DNA from: JBBCJT01 sp037190665
GTDB taxonomy: Bacteria; Pseudomonadota; Alphaproteobacteria; Acetobacterales; Acetobacteraceae
Reading direction: 5' to 3'
NCBI GenBank assembly: GCA_037190665.1
Contig: JBBCJT010000120.1
Location: 1 to 31,944, forward strand
DNA length: 31,944 bases
Below are positions 23,031 to 31,113 of this stretch, one piece after another. Within the stretch, counting starts at the first letter, position 1. Every line of letters starts with the position of its first letter. The position numbers and the translations under genes were made by a program. The notes beneath the pieces were generated by a model, which saw nothing but the letters and a program-made list of their open reading frames with translations, was not told the origin of the DNA and did no database searches.

Positions 23031-23741
23031 CTACCAGACGAGATCGCTGCCCTGCTGCGACGGCGCCTGCCGTCCCAGCGTGGCGAGCGGCGAGGGATCG
23101 GTCGTTGCGGCCGAAACCGACTTGATCGCCGCCGTGGTGGCCCAGGCGATGCGCTGCACCAGGTCCTGCGCGTTGTTCGCCTGCAGCGGCCGGAACGTGG
23201 GATCGCCGATGAAGTCCTGCAGCACGTCCCGATCCGCATCCATCCCGATCGCCACCGCCACGCGCAGCGACCGCGCGCCATAGGGCGCCGCCCGAAGTGC
23301 GGCGAGGCCGCGCTCGAAATCGTCCGAGGGCTGGCCGTCGCTGACCAGGATGACGACGGGCGGCAGGTGGCGTCCGACCATCGCCTGGGGCGTCAGCACC
23401 CGCGCCACTTCCTCCAGCGCGGCACCCATCGCCGTCTCGCCGCCCGCGGTCAGGTCGCGCCAGATGAAATGCTCGGGATCGACCGGGCCGAACTCGTGCC
23501 ATGTCGCCTCCGTGGAGAAGCGCAGCACGCGCAGCCGTACCTCCACCTCCGGATTGTCGGCGGCGACATCGCGGATGGCGGGGATGGCGGTGCGGATGGC
23601 GTAATTGAGCGAGGCCATCTTGTCCCCGGTCATCGACCCGGAGCAGTCGACCACGAGGATCAGGTGAAGCTGGCGATGGACCGTCGCCATCCCCGGCATC
23701 ACCCGGATCGTCGCTTCCGGATCGTCGCTCATTGCCACCAT
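23031..23741 (-). CDS. TerY-like vWA domain protein
   Basis: A 236-residue single von Willebrand A domain. The MIDAS metal site is complete: DCSGSMTG (DxSxS), Thr in GGETAMG and Asp in SDGQPSDD. The wording LILVVDCSGSM... and the DFIGDPTFRPLQANN helix near the end match the TerY/YegL group. In E. coli and many other bacteria such proteins are coded with a kinase and a PP2C phosphatase (YegI, YegK), a set called the TerY-P triad, and that is so here. Start is ATG 23741, one nucleotide after the PrsW stop, or ATG 23732; the sequence does not decide. Cytosolic; likely a scaffold or phospho-target within the signalling module. Confidence 0.88.
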   Translation of the reverse strand: MVAMSDDPEATIRVMPGMATVHRQLHLILVVDCSGSMTGDKMASLNYAIRTAIPAIRDVAADNPEVEVRLRVLRFSTEATWHEFGPVDPEHFIWRDLTAGGETAMGAALEEVARVLTPQAMVGRHLPPVVILVSDGQPSDDFERGLAALRAAPYGARSLRVAVAIGMDADRDVLQDFIGDPTFRPLQANNAQDLVQRIAWATTAAIKSVSAATTDPSPLATLGRQAPSQQGSDLVW

Positions 23742-23742
23742 C

Positions 23743-25182
23743 TCAGACCGACGCCACCAGCCCGATCGTGCCGTTGCCGAACTCGATCCGCAGGCCGGGC
23801 GACAGGCGGATGTTCTTCTGCGGCTCCACACGCTGCTGGCGCGTATCGGGCAGCGTCACGTTCCAGCCGCCCTCGCCGAGGTTGCGCAGCCCGATCACCG
23901 AGGGGTTCTGCGGATGCTGCGTGACCTCTGCCGACAGGCCGGGGGCGAGATCGAGCCGCGCGCCCGCCTCCAGCGGCCATCGTTTGCCGGCGACGACAAG
24001 CGCGAGCCGCGTCGCGGCCGGCATCGCGGCCATGGGTGGCGCGGCAGGCGCGGCCGGTGCGGGGGCGGTGGGCATCGACGGCGGAGGCGGCGGCGCATAG
24101 GCAGGCGCGGGCACCGGCGGCGGCACGGGGGCCGCGCCGGGGCGGGCGCCGACGAGGATCGATCCGCCGGTATCGGCCGGCGCGCCGAACTGCGCGATCT
24201 GGATCTGCCGCGCCTTCAGCAGGCAGGCGAGATAGGCCACCACGGTCAGGATGCCGATCACGTAGAGCAGCGCGAAATGCAGCTTCGAGACCGAGTTCCA
24301 CAGCCCGTGCATCAGCGAGGCGGTGAGGATGCCGATCGCGAGCAGCTTCCACGCCGCCTTCGGCCGGATCACGGCGAGGCCGATGAAGTAGCCGGCGATG
24401 CCGTTCCAGCCCATGTGGCCGCTGTAGGCCTGGATGGTGCGCGGGATCAGCAGCATCAGCGCGGACGCCCAGGCGCCGAGCGGGTTCTCCCGGTTCTGCC
24501 GGAACATCTCGATGAAGGCCTTCGGCACGTACTCGAAGGCGGTTTCGAGGAAGATGAACATCGCGCCGGCGGCGGTGCACATCAGCAACCCGTCCAGCGG
24601 GCCGCGGATGCGCAGCAGGTCCGCGACCTTGGGCGGCAGCGAGGCGCCGAGGCCCAGCCGGCCGATCAGGAAGAAGCTGAGCAGTGCCGGCGTCGCCTTC
24701 AGCACCTCCTCGCAGAGGCCGGCGCCGAAGAACATGCCGATGAAGGTCGTGATGAACCCGTCATTCGGCCCGTCGCCGAGATTGCCGGGCAGCACCTGGC
24801 GGAAGACCAGCACGAAAAGGCTGAAGCAGTATTCCAGCAGCACGTACACGCCGGCGAGCGGCCAGATGTAGAACAGCAGGCTGCGGTCCGTTCGTGAATA
24901 CGAATGGACGATCCACAGCATCACGAACAGGATGTACGCGACGAGGATGCTCGTCGTCGTGACGGAGGCGTTGAACATCTCCTGCGCGGTGCGCGAGTTC
25001 AGGATCTGCACGCGACCCATGAACAGCACGACGCAGACGATCGCCGTGATCACGCCGAAGATCAGGAACGGGCTCTTCAGGACGTTGATCTTGCTGGACC
25101 GGATCGGCACCATTTCCGAGAAGCTGAGCTCCTCGTCACGGGACGGCGGCAGAGGTGGCATCGAGGGCGTTGGTGCGGACAT
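23743..25182 (-). CDS. PrsW-type intramembrane metalloprotease with C-terminal FHA-like domain
   Basis: 479 residues. A short Pro-rich cytosolic N-terminus leads to about eight membrane helices (37-322) carrying the PrsW signature: E158/E159 and K162 (CEEVLK), FLETAFEYVPK (E213, E217), H256 in SGHMGWN and H292 in MHGLWN. PrsW proteases cut anti-sigma factors and other membrane proteins. A Pro/Ala-rich linker (345-390) joins a C-terminal beta domain (391-479; HPQNPSVIGLRNL, WNVTLPD, IRLSPGLRIEFG) that resembles an FHA fold and is clearly related to the C-terminus of the kinase in this operon. Start ATG 25182 with GGGAG upstream; a longer frame overlaps the PP2C gene. Third gene of the operon, 20 nt after PP2C. 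Confidence 0.87.
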   Translation of the reverse strand: MSAPTPSMPPLPPSRDEELSFSEMVPIRSSKINVLKSPFLIFGVITAIVCVVLFMGRVQILNSRTAQEMFNASVTTTSILVAYILFVMLWIVHSYSRTDRSLLFYIWPLAGVYVLLEYCFSLFVLVFRQVLPGNLGDGPNDGFITTFIGMFFGAGLCEEVLKATPALLSFFLIGRLGLGASLPPKVADLLRIRGPLDGLLMCTAAGAMFIFLETAFEYVPKAFIEMFRQNRENPLGAWASALMLLIPRTIQAYSGHMGWNGIAGYFIGLAVIRPKAAWKLLAIGILTASLMHGLWNSVSKLHFALLYVIGILTVVAYLACLLKARQIQIAQFGAPADTGGSILVGARPGAAPVPPPVPAPAYAPPPPPSMPTAPAPAAPAAPPMAAMPAATRLALVVAGKRWPLEAGARLDLAPGLSAEVTQHPQNPSVIGLRNLGEGGWNVTLPDTRQQRVEPQKNIRLSPGLRIEFGNGTIGLVASV

Positions 25183-25202
25183 CGTCCCGGTCTCTCCCAG
25201 CG

Positions 25203-26009
25203 TCAGCCCGTGGGTTGATCCAGATAGGCGAGCAGCAGCGTAGCATCGTCGCCTGCCCCGCGCGCAGCGACATTCGCAAGCCAGTCGGGCAGCGAGGCGG
25301 CGATCTGGTCGATCCGGCCGGCCTGCGCCTGCGAGCGGAAGTGCCGCGCCACGTCGGCGAGGTCGGCGGCGGAGGCGAAGGACTTGCCCACCCCGTCGGT
25401 GGACAGCATCAGGAAATCCGGGGTCACGCCATCGCCCGCGCCGAGCTGGGCGAGGCGGAAGCGGGCGGCGGCGTGCGGTTCGCACATCGAATGCGTCGCC
25501 TCGCCCTCCAGCCCGTCATCGTCGGGCAGCGGCGAGCGGATGGTGCCGTCCGGCAGGCCGACGAGCAGGTTGCCGTCGCCGATCTGCAGGGCGAGCAGCG
25601 CATCGTCGCGCAACTGGGCGGCGATCAGCGTGGTGCCGTAGGCGAGGGTCAGTTCCGCCTCGTCCTCCACCCAGTCGTCCAGCTCGTCGATCGGGTTCTC
25701 GGTGCGGTGGGCGAGCACCAGCTCGCGCCAGGTGGCGGCGATGCGGGTGGGCAGGTCGGCGGCGGAGCCGGGGGCGGCGAGGCACGCCAGCGCGGCGCCG
25801 GTCGCGAGCCGCGCGCCGACATCGGACCGTGCGTGGATGCGCGCGCCGTGCCCGTCCGCCACCGCGGCGGCCAGCGCGACGCCGTCGCTGCCGGGGCCGG
25901 CCGCCCAGGCGTCCTGGTTCGGCATCTCCCGGCGCACGTGCACCGGGCCGCGGATGGAGGCCGCCGCGAGGATCCACGGGCCGAACCGCGTTGCCTGGCC
26001 TTGCGTCAT
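25203..26009 (-). CDS. PP2C-type protein phosphatase
   Basis: A 268-residue metal-dependent Ser/Thr phosphatase. The PP2C motifs appear in order: MPNQDAW (residues about 29-35), AAVADGHGARIH (the metal-binding DG; here DGHGA rather than DGxGG), YGTTLIAAQL, LQIGDGNLLVG, FLMLSTDGVGKSF and GAGDDATLLLAYL. The length suits the short YegK-like type with no regulatory domain. The ATG at 26009 overlaps the kinase stop by 4 nt (ATGA), so kinase and phosphatase should be made together in a fixed ratio. It most likely reverses phosphorylation by that kinase. Confidence 0.9.
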   Translation of the reverse strand: MTQGQATRFGPWILAAASIRGPVHVRREMPNQDAWAAGPGSDGVALAAAVADGHGARIHARSDVGARLATGAALACLAAPGSAADLPTRIAATWRELVLAHRTENPIDELDDWVEDEAELTLAYGTTLIAAQLRDDALLALQIGDGNLLVGLPDGTIRSPLPDDDGLEGEATHSMCEPHAAARFRLAQLGAGDGVTPDFLMLSTDGVGKSFASAADLADVARHFRSQAQAGRIDQIAASLPDWLANVAARGAGDDATLLLAYLDQPTG

Positions 26010-27346
26010 GAGGATCGCGTTCCCGTCGTATGCCAGCGGACCACGCCCTTGCGGCCGCCGAAATCGATCTCCGCCCCGTCGATCAGCCGGAAGGTGCGCC
26101 CGGGCGGGATCTCCGCGCGGCGCCCGTCGGGCAGGCGCAATCGCCAGGCCGAGGCGGTGCGGTTGCACAGGCCGACGGCGGAGGGATCGGTGGGATGGCG
26201 TTCGATGGAGGCCGCTTCGCGCGTCATGTCCGGCCGTCCGCCCGCGATCGCGTAGAGCGGCACGCGCGAGGCGCCGTCGAGCACCACCGCCTGCCGTCCG
26301 ATCAGCAGATGCGGCGGTTCGGGCAGCGGCTTGCCGCAGGCGACGCAGGCGCGGGCGGTGACGCGCGGGTCGAAGACATGCTCGGTGCCGCAGGCCGGGC
26401 AGTGCTGGATCGCGCCCATCGCCTGCGCGAGCGCGGTGGTCCATTCGCTCTCCAGCACGCGCGCCTCGTGCGTCATCAGCCCGGGACCGAAGGCGCGGAT
26501 GAACAGCGCCTGCAGCGGCCCCGACAGCGTGCGCCAGCGCGCCACCACACCGTCATGGTAGCCAGGTACCGGGCCGTTCGACGGGTCGTCGGGATCGAAC
26601 ATGAAGCGCGGCTCGGTGCCGAACAGCTTCAGCTCGCTCGCAGCGTCCAGCATCTTCAGCTCGACCTCGCGGCGGCCTTCCAGCGGGTGCCAGCCGATCA
26701 GCACGTAGAAGAACAGCACCGCCATCGAGAACAGGTCGGTGCGGGAGGAGGGCAGGACCTCATGACGGACGACCTCGGGCGCCATGAACTTGCGCGTGCC
26801 GTAGACGCCGCCCGGAATACCATCCACGTCGACATTGTCGTTGTCGCAGATGCAGACCGCGCCGGTTTCGGCATCGAGGAACACGTTGCCGAAGTTGATG
26901 TCCTGATAGCAGAAGCCCTTGGCGTGCAGGGCGAGCATGCTCTCGGCGATGCGCAGGCACACGGTGAGCCGCCGGCCGAGGTCAAGCTCCAGCCGCTGCG
27001 GCGGGCGCGCGATCAGGTCGCGCATGCAGCGCAGATGGCTTTCGCGCAACGGCATAAGGTATCCGAACGAGGCCTGGCCGCGGATCTCCACGAAATCGAT
27101 CGGCCAGAGGAAGGTGTTGTCGGGCGGGCCGCGATGCACCGCGCGCGTCAGCCGGGCGCGCAAAGCGGTGTCGGCCTGCACAACATGCGGATGATACCAC
27201 TTGAGCGCGAGCTTCGCCCCGTCGCATTCGACGGCGTAGACCGCGCCCTGGCCCCCTGCACCCAACAGGTTGTGCACGGTGCCGGCGCGTCCCGAGTGGG
27301 TTGTCACGAAACCGATGCCCGGCTTCATCTGTTGGAACACGCTCAC
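26006..27346 (-). CDS. Serine/threonine-type protein kinase with zinc ribbon and FHA-like domain
   Basis: 446 residues. Kinase domain about 20-310: Gly-rich loop GAGGQGAVY (29-37), Lys49 (ALKWY), catalytic loop YQDINFGN (D149, N154) in place of HRDxxxxN, and DND (168-170) in place of DFG, an arrangement known in the YegI-like group. KFMAPEV follows as the APE motif. Then a zinc ribbon with C316, C319, C334, C337 and a C-terminal beta domain (about 350-446; HPTDPSAVGLCNR, WRLRLPD, FRLIDGAEIDFG) shared with the PrsW protein. No membrane helix. Start: GTG 27346 (no clear ribosome site); GTG 27340 or ATG 27328 are possible. First gene of the six-gene minus-strand operon. Confidence 0.88.
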   Translation of the reverse strand: MSVFQQMKPGIGFVTTHSGRAGTVHNLLGAGGQGAVYAVECDGAKLALKWYHPHVVQADTALRARLTRAVHRGPPDNTFLWPIDFVEIRGQASFGYLMPLRESHLRCMRDLIARPPQRLELDLGRRLTVCLRIAESMLALHAKGFCYQDINFGNVFLDAETGAVCICDNDNVDVDGIPGGVYGTRKFMAPEVVRHEVLPSSRTDLFSMAVLFFYVLIGWHPLEGRREVELKMLDAASELKLFGTEPRFMFDPDDPSNGPVPGYHDGVVARWRTLSGPLQALFIRAFGPGLMTHEARVLESEWTTALAQAMGAIQHCPACGTEHVFDPRVTARACVACGKPLPEPPHLLIGRQAVVLDGASRVPLYAIAGGRPDMTREAASIERHPTDPSAVGLCNRTASAWRLRLPDGRRAEIPPGRTFRLIDGAEIDFGGRKGVVRWHTTGTRSS

Positions 27347-27358
27347 GAAATTATTCTA
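27347..27358 (-). promoter_or_regulatory. AT-rich patch, possible -10 element of kinase operon
   Basis: Read on the minus strand, TAGAATAATTTC directly precedes the kinase GTG and is the only AT-rich stretch in this 116-bp spacer. TAGAAT would be a fair -10 box, but then transcription would begin at or just inside the GTG, implying a leaderless message or a later start (ATG 27328). No convincing -35 box at 16-18 nt. Confidence 0.25.
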
Positions 27359-27462
27359 TGGCCTGCGACGGCAACGCCCGCAAACGGCAATTTCGCTGTG
27401 ACGCACGGACAGTGTGTGAGAGCTGTTTCACGGCGTGGGATCACGCCGCCGTCGCGGGGAGT

Positions 27463-28695
27463 TCAGGCGAAGCGTGCGGGCGCGTAGGGGGCGAGGTCGA
27501 AGCCCGCGTCGCGCCCCGCGATGATGGCCGCGACCATCTCCGCCGTGACGGCGGCCTGCGTCAGCCCGTGATGCCCATGGCCGAAGGCGAGCACGACGCG
27601 CGGCGCACGCGGCACCGGGCCGATCGCGGGCAGCGAGTCCGGGATGGAGGGACGGAAGCCCATCCATTTGCGCGCCGGCGCGTCGGCTTCCAGATGCGGC
27701 AGGTAGCGGCGCAGCTTGGCGATCATCGCATCCGTGCGGCGGTGGTCGGGGGGCGCGTCGAGCCCGGCGAACTCCACGGCACCGCCCACGCGGTCGCCGG
27801 TGGCGAGCGGGCTCGCCGCGAAGCCGTCGCCCTCGAACATCACCGGCCGGTTCAGCCCGAACGTGCCGGGCGCGTAGGTCGCGTTGTAGCCGCGCTCGGT
27901 GTCGAGCGGTACGCGCAGGCCGAGCTGTGCCGCGAGCGGGCGCGACCAGGCGCCGGTGGCGATCACCACCCGGTCGGCGGCGACGGACGCCTCGCCCGCC
28001 TGCACCACGACGCCTTCGGTTCCCGGGATGATCTGCCGCGCATCGGCCGCCACGTGCGTCGCGCCACGCGCCGTCGCGAGCTGCATCAGCTCGGCCGCCA
28101 GCACGCCGGGATCGCTCACGTGGCACACCGCCGGGAACAGCACACCGCCGGCAACGCCGGTCAGCGCCGGTTCCAGGCGCGCGACGCCGGCTGCGTCCAG
28201 CTCCTCCGCCTCGATGCCGAGGCGGCGCTGGCGTTCCAGGATCGGGCGTTCGGCGCGGAAAGCGACGGCATCGCGCCAGACCGAGAGGCGGCCGCGCCGG
28301 TGCAGATGCTCGTCCAGCCCGAGGGAGGCGAGCCGCTTCTCCCAGGCCGGCAGGGCGCGGGCGTTGATGGCGCGGATCGCGGTGATCCCGGCCTCGACCC
28401 GTCGCGGCGCGGAGGCGCGGACGAAGCGCCACAGCCAGGGCGCGAGCGTGGGCAGGTAGGCCGGCCGGATGGCGAGCGGGCCGAGCGGATCGGCAAGCCA
28501 GCGCGGCATGTTCCGCCACGCTTTCGAGGAGGCGAGCGGCAGGATGTCCGTATGCGCGATCCAGCCGGCGTTGCCGTTGGACGGCCGCGCGTCGCGGGCC
28601 AGCCTGTCGATCAGCGTGACCGCGTGGCCCTCGTCCAGCAGGGCGTGCGCGACGGCGCTGCCGACGATACCGGCGCCGATGATGGCGACGCGCAT
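27463..28695 (-). CDS. FAD-dependent D-amino acid / D-hydroxyproline dehydrogenase
   Basis: 410-residue DAO-family flavoenzyme. The N-terminal FAD-binding motif is IIGAGIVGSAVA (G7, G9, G12), followed by NGNAGWIAHTDILP, and the C-terminal part has the FAD-contact segment GHGHHGLTQAAVTAEM. These match DadA-like dehydrogenases. Its start overlaps the epimerase stop by one base (TGATG). Epimerase plus DAO dehydrogenase is the known first half of trans-4-hydroxy-L-proline breakdown: cis-4-hydroxy-D-proline is oxidised to pyrroline-4-hydroxy-2-carboxylate. The later deaminase and semialdehyde dehydrogenase are not in the window. Alternative: a general D-amino acid dehydrogenase. Confidence 0.88.
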   Translation of the reverse strand: MRVAIIGAGIVGSAVAHALLDEGHAVTLIDRLARDARPSNGNAGWIAHTDILPLASSKAWRNMPRWLADPLGPLAIRPAYLPTLAPWLWRFVRASAPRRVEAGITAIRAINARALPAWEKRLASLGLDEHLHRRGRLSVWRDAVAFRAERPILERQRRLGIEAEELDAAGVARLEPALTGVAGGVLFPAVCHVSDPGVLAAELMQLATARGATHVAADARQIIPGTEGVVVQAGEASVAADRVVIATGAWSRPLAAQLGLRVPLDTERGYNATYAPGTFGLNRPVMFEGDGFAASPLATGDRVGGAVEFAGLDAPPDHRRTDAMIAKLRRYLPHLEADAPARKWMGFRPSIPDSLPAIGPVPRAPRVVLAFGHGHHGLTQAAVTAEMVAAIIAGRDAGFDLAPYAPARFA

Positions 28696-29702
28696 CAGCC
28701 TACGACCTGGAACCCGTGTGCGAAGGGATCGCGGTCGTCGATGACGATGGTGTTCTGCCCCGTCACCCGCGCCCAGCCTTCCACCGACGGAATGATGGCG
28801 GGCAGGTTGCCCACCTGCGTGCGGCCTTCGATGCGGCCCGTGAAGGTGGAGCCGATGATGCTCTCGTGCACGAAGGCGTCGCCCTCCTTCAGCGCCCCGC
28901 GCGCGGCGAGCTGGGCCATCCGCGCCGAGGTGCCGGTGCCGCAGGGGGAGCGGTCGATCGCCTTGTCGCCGTAGAACACGGCGTTGCGCGCCGTTCCGCC
29001 CTTCGTCTTCGGCCGGCCGGTCCACATCACGTGGGTCAGCCTGTCCAGCGCCGGGTTCTCCGGATGCACGATCCGGTGCCGCGCGTTGAAGGCGGTGCGC
29101 AGCCGCGGGCTGAGGCGGATGATGTCCGAGGGGGCGAGGTCGTCGAGGTCCGCGTAGCCCTCCTGGGGTTCGACGATGGCGTAGAAATTGCCGCCGTAGG
29201 CGACATCCACCTTCAGCGTGCCGAAGCCGTCGACCTCCACCTCGTAGCCGGTGCCGAGCAGGAAGGAGGCGACGTTGGTGATCCGGACGGTGTCCACGAA
29301 CGGCCCGTTGCGCTCGTACCGCGCCTCCACCAGCCCGGCAGGCGTGTCGAGCCGCAGCACGCCCTCGGTGCGCGGCTGGATCAGCCCGTGCTCCAGCGCG
29401 ATCGTGACGGTGCCGATCGTCCCGTGGCCGCACATCGGCAGGCAGCCGGACGTCTCGATGAACAGCACGCCGACGTCGCAATCCTCCCGCGTCGGCGGGT
29501 AGAGGATGGAGCCGGACATCATGTCGTGGCCGCGGGGCTCGAACATCAGCCCGGTGCGGATCCAGTCGTGGTGGGCAAGAAAGTCCTGCCGCCGGTCGAA
29601 CATCGTGCCGCCCCGCAGCGCGGGGATCGACCCGCCGCCCACGACCCGGACCGGATTGCCGCAGGTGTGGCCGTCGATGCAGAAGAAGGTGTGGCGCGCC
29701 AT
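28695..29702 (-). CDS. 4-hydroxyproline 2-epimerase (proline racemase family)
   Basis: Interconverts trans-4-hydroxy-L-proline and cis-4-hydroxy-D-proline without a cofactor. The 335-residue protein has both catalytic cysteines of racemases/epimerases: C91 in LPMCGHGTIG and C254 in DRSPCGTGTSARMA. The second Cys argues against the trans-3-hydroxyproline dehydratase branch, which has Thr there. The N-terminus FFCIDGHTCGNPVRVV is typical. Start ATG 29702. It is first in a two-gene operon with the DAO dehydrogenase, divergent from glcF across a 47-bp spacer that holds a GTAGGC/GCCTAC dyad. Confidence 0.92.
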   Translation of the reverse strand: MARHTFFCIDGHTCGNPVRVVGGGSIPALRGGTMFDRRQDFLAHHDWIRTGLMFEPRGHDMMSGSILYPPTREDCDVGVLFIETSGCLPMCGHGTIGTVTIALEHGLIQPRTEGVLRLDTPAGLVEARYERNGPFVDTVRITNVASFLLGTGYEVEVDGFGTLKVDVAYGGNFYAIVEPQEGYADLDDLAPSDIIRLSPRLRTAFNARHRIVHPENPALDRLTHVMWTGRPKTKGGTARNAVFYGDKAIDRSPCGTGTSARMAQLAARGALKEGDAFVHESIIGSTFTGRIEGRTQVGNLPAIIPSVEGWARVTGQNTIVIDDRDPFAHGFQVVG

Positions 29703-29749
29703 GCGGGGATGGTAGGCGCACGGCCGCGCGCTGCCTACACTGGGGACCG

Positions 29750-31075
29750 ATGCAGACCGAATTCACGCAGGAGCAGCTTCGCGACCCGGACCTCGCGGTC
29801 GCCAATTCCATCCTGCGCACCTGCGTGCATTGCGGCTTCTGCACCGCAACCTGCCCGACCTTCGTGCTGCTGGGCGACGAACTCGATTCGCCGCGCGGGC
29901 GCATCTACCTCATGAAGGACATGCTGGAGCGGGGCCGCGCCGCGCAGGAGGCGGAGGTGCGGCATATCGACCGCTGCCTGTCCTGCCTGTCCTGCATGAC
30001 CACCTGCCCGTCGGGCGTGCACTACATGCACCTCGTCGACCACGCCCGGCGGCATATCGAGGACACTTATCGCCGCCCGTTCCACGACCGCCTGCTCCGC
30101 GGCGTGCTCGCCGCCGTGCTGCCGCGGCCGCTGCTGTTCCGCCTCGCCCTGCTCGGCGCGCGCCTCGTCCGGCCGCTGCGGGGGGCGGTGCCGGGGGCGG
30201 GGGTGCTGGCGCAGCGGCTGCGGGCGATGCTGTCGCTCGCGCCGGCGGCGCTGCCCTCGCGGTCGTCCATCGACCGGCCGATGGTCCACCCGCCGAAGGG
30301 GATCCGCCGCGCGCGCGTGGCATTGCTCGCCGGCTGCGCCCAGCCGGTGCTCGCGCCGGAGATCAACGAGGCGACCATCCGGCTGCTGACGCGCATGGGG
30401 GTGGAGGTGGTGGTCGCGAAGGGCGCCGGCTGTTGCGGCGCGCTGACCCACCACATGGGCAAGCAACACTCCGCCATGGGCTTCGCGCGGGCGAACATCG
30501 AGGCGTGGTCGCGCGAGATCGAGGGCGCGGGGCTGGATGCCATCGTGATCAACGCCTCGGGCTGCGGGACCACGGTGAAGGATTACGGCTTCATGTTCCG
30601 CGAGGAGCCGGAGGCCGCGCGCGCCGCGAAGGTCTCCGCGCTCGCCTGCGACATCAGCGAGCTGCTCACCCGCATCGGCTACGCGCCCACGCGGGCGCCG
30701 GCCGGGCTGACGGTCGCCTATCACGCCGCCTGCAGCCTGCAGCACGGGCAGAAGATCACCGCCGAACCCAAGACGCTGCTGAAGGCCGCCGGCTTCGCGG
30801 TGAAGGAGCCGGCGGATGCGCATCTCTGCTGCGGGTCGGCCGGCACCTACAACCTGCTCCAGCCGCAGATCGCCAACCGGCTGCGGGACCGCAAGCTCGC
30901 CACCCTGCGCCGCACCGGCCCCGACCTGATCGCCGCCGGCAATATCGGCTGCCTGACCCAGCTTGCGGGCGGCGGCGTGCCGGTGGTTCATACGGTCGAA
31001 CTGCTGGACTGGATGGCCGGCGGCCCGGAACCCGCGCCGGTCACGCAGGCGTTGGCCGAGCGCCGCGCGGCGTGA
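29750..31075 (+). CDS. glcF: Glycolate oxidase iron-sulfur subunit
   Basis: 441-residue electron-transfer subunit of glycolate dehydrogenase (GlcDEF), which makes glyoxylate. Two 4Fe-4S motifs lie near the N-terminus: C25, C28, C31, C35 (CVHCGFCTATCP) and C76, C79, C82, C86 (CLSCLSCMTTCP). Two CCG domains follow (GAGCCGALTHHMG and HLCCGSAGTYNL), as in the GlcF/heterodisulfide reductase subunit D family. Length is usual. glcD and glcE are not beside it: the gene upstream is the divergent epimerase and the one downstream a TPR protein, so the flavoprotein subunits must lie elsewhere or beyond the window. Confidence 0.94.
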   Translation: MQTEFTQEQLRDPDLAVANSILRTCVHCGFCTATCPTFVLLGDELDSPRGRIYLMKDMLERGRAAQEAEVRHIDRCLSCLSCMTTCPSGVHYMHLVDHARRHIEDTYRRPFHDRLLRGVLAAVLPRPLLFRLALLGARLVRPLRGAVPGAGVLAQRLRAMLSLAPAALPSRSSIDRPMVHPPKGIRRARVALLAGCAQPVLAPEINEATIRLLTRMGVEVVVAKGAGCCGALTHHMGKQHSAMGFARANIEAWSREIEGAGLDAIVINASGCGTTVKDYGFMFREEPEAARAAKVSALACDISELLTRIGYAPTRAPAGLTVAYHAACSLQHGQKITAEPKTLLKAAGFAVKEPADAHLCCGSAGTYNLLQPQIANRLRDRKLATLRRTGPDLIAAGNIGCLTQLAGGGVPVVHTVELLDWMAGGPEPAPVTQALAERRAA

Positions 31076-31113
31076 CTTGCTTCCGCGCGCGGCGCGGGGC
31101 GAGCATCGCCATC

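Noticed and set aside
20330..27346. Tellurite-resistance (ter) cluster or type VI secretion signalling module (PpkA/PppA)
   Set aside because: No TerB, TerC, TerD or structural T6SS genes lie in the window; only the kinase, PP2C and vWA parts are shared.
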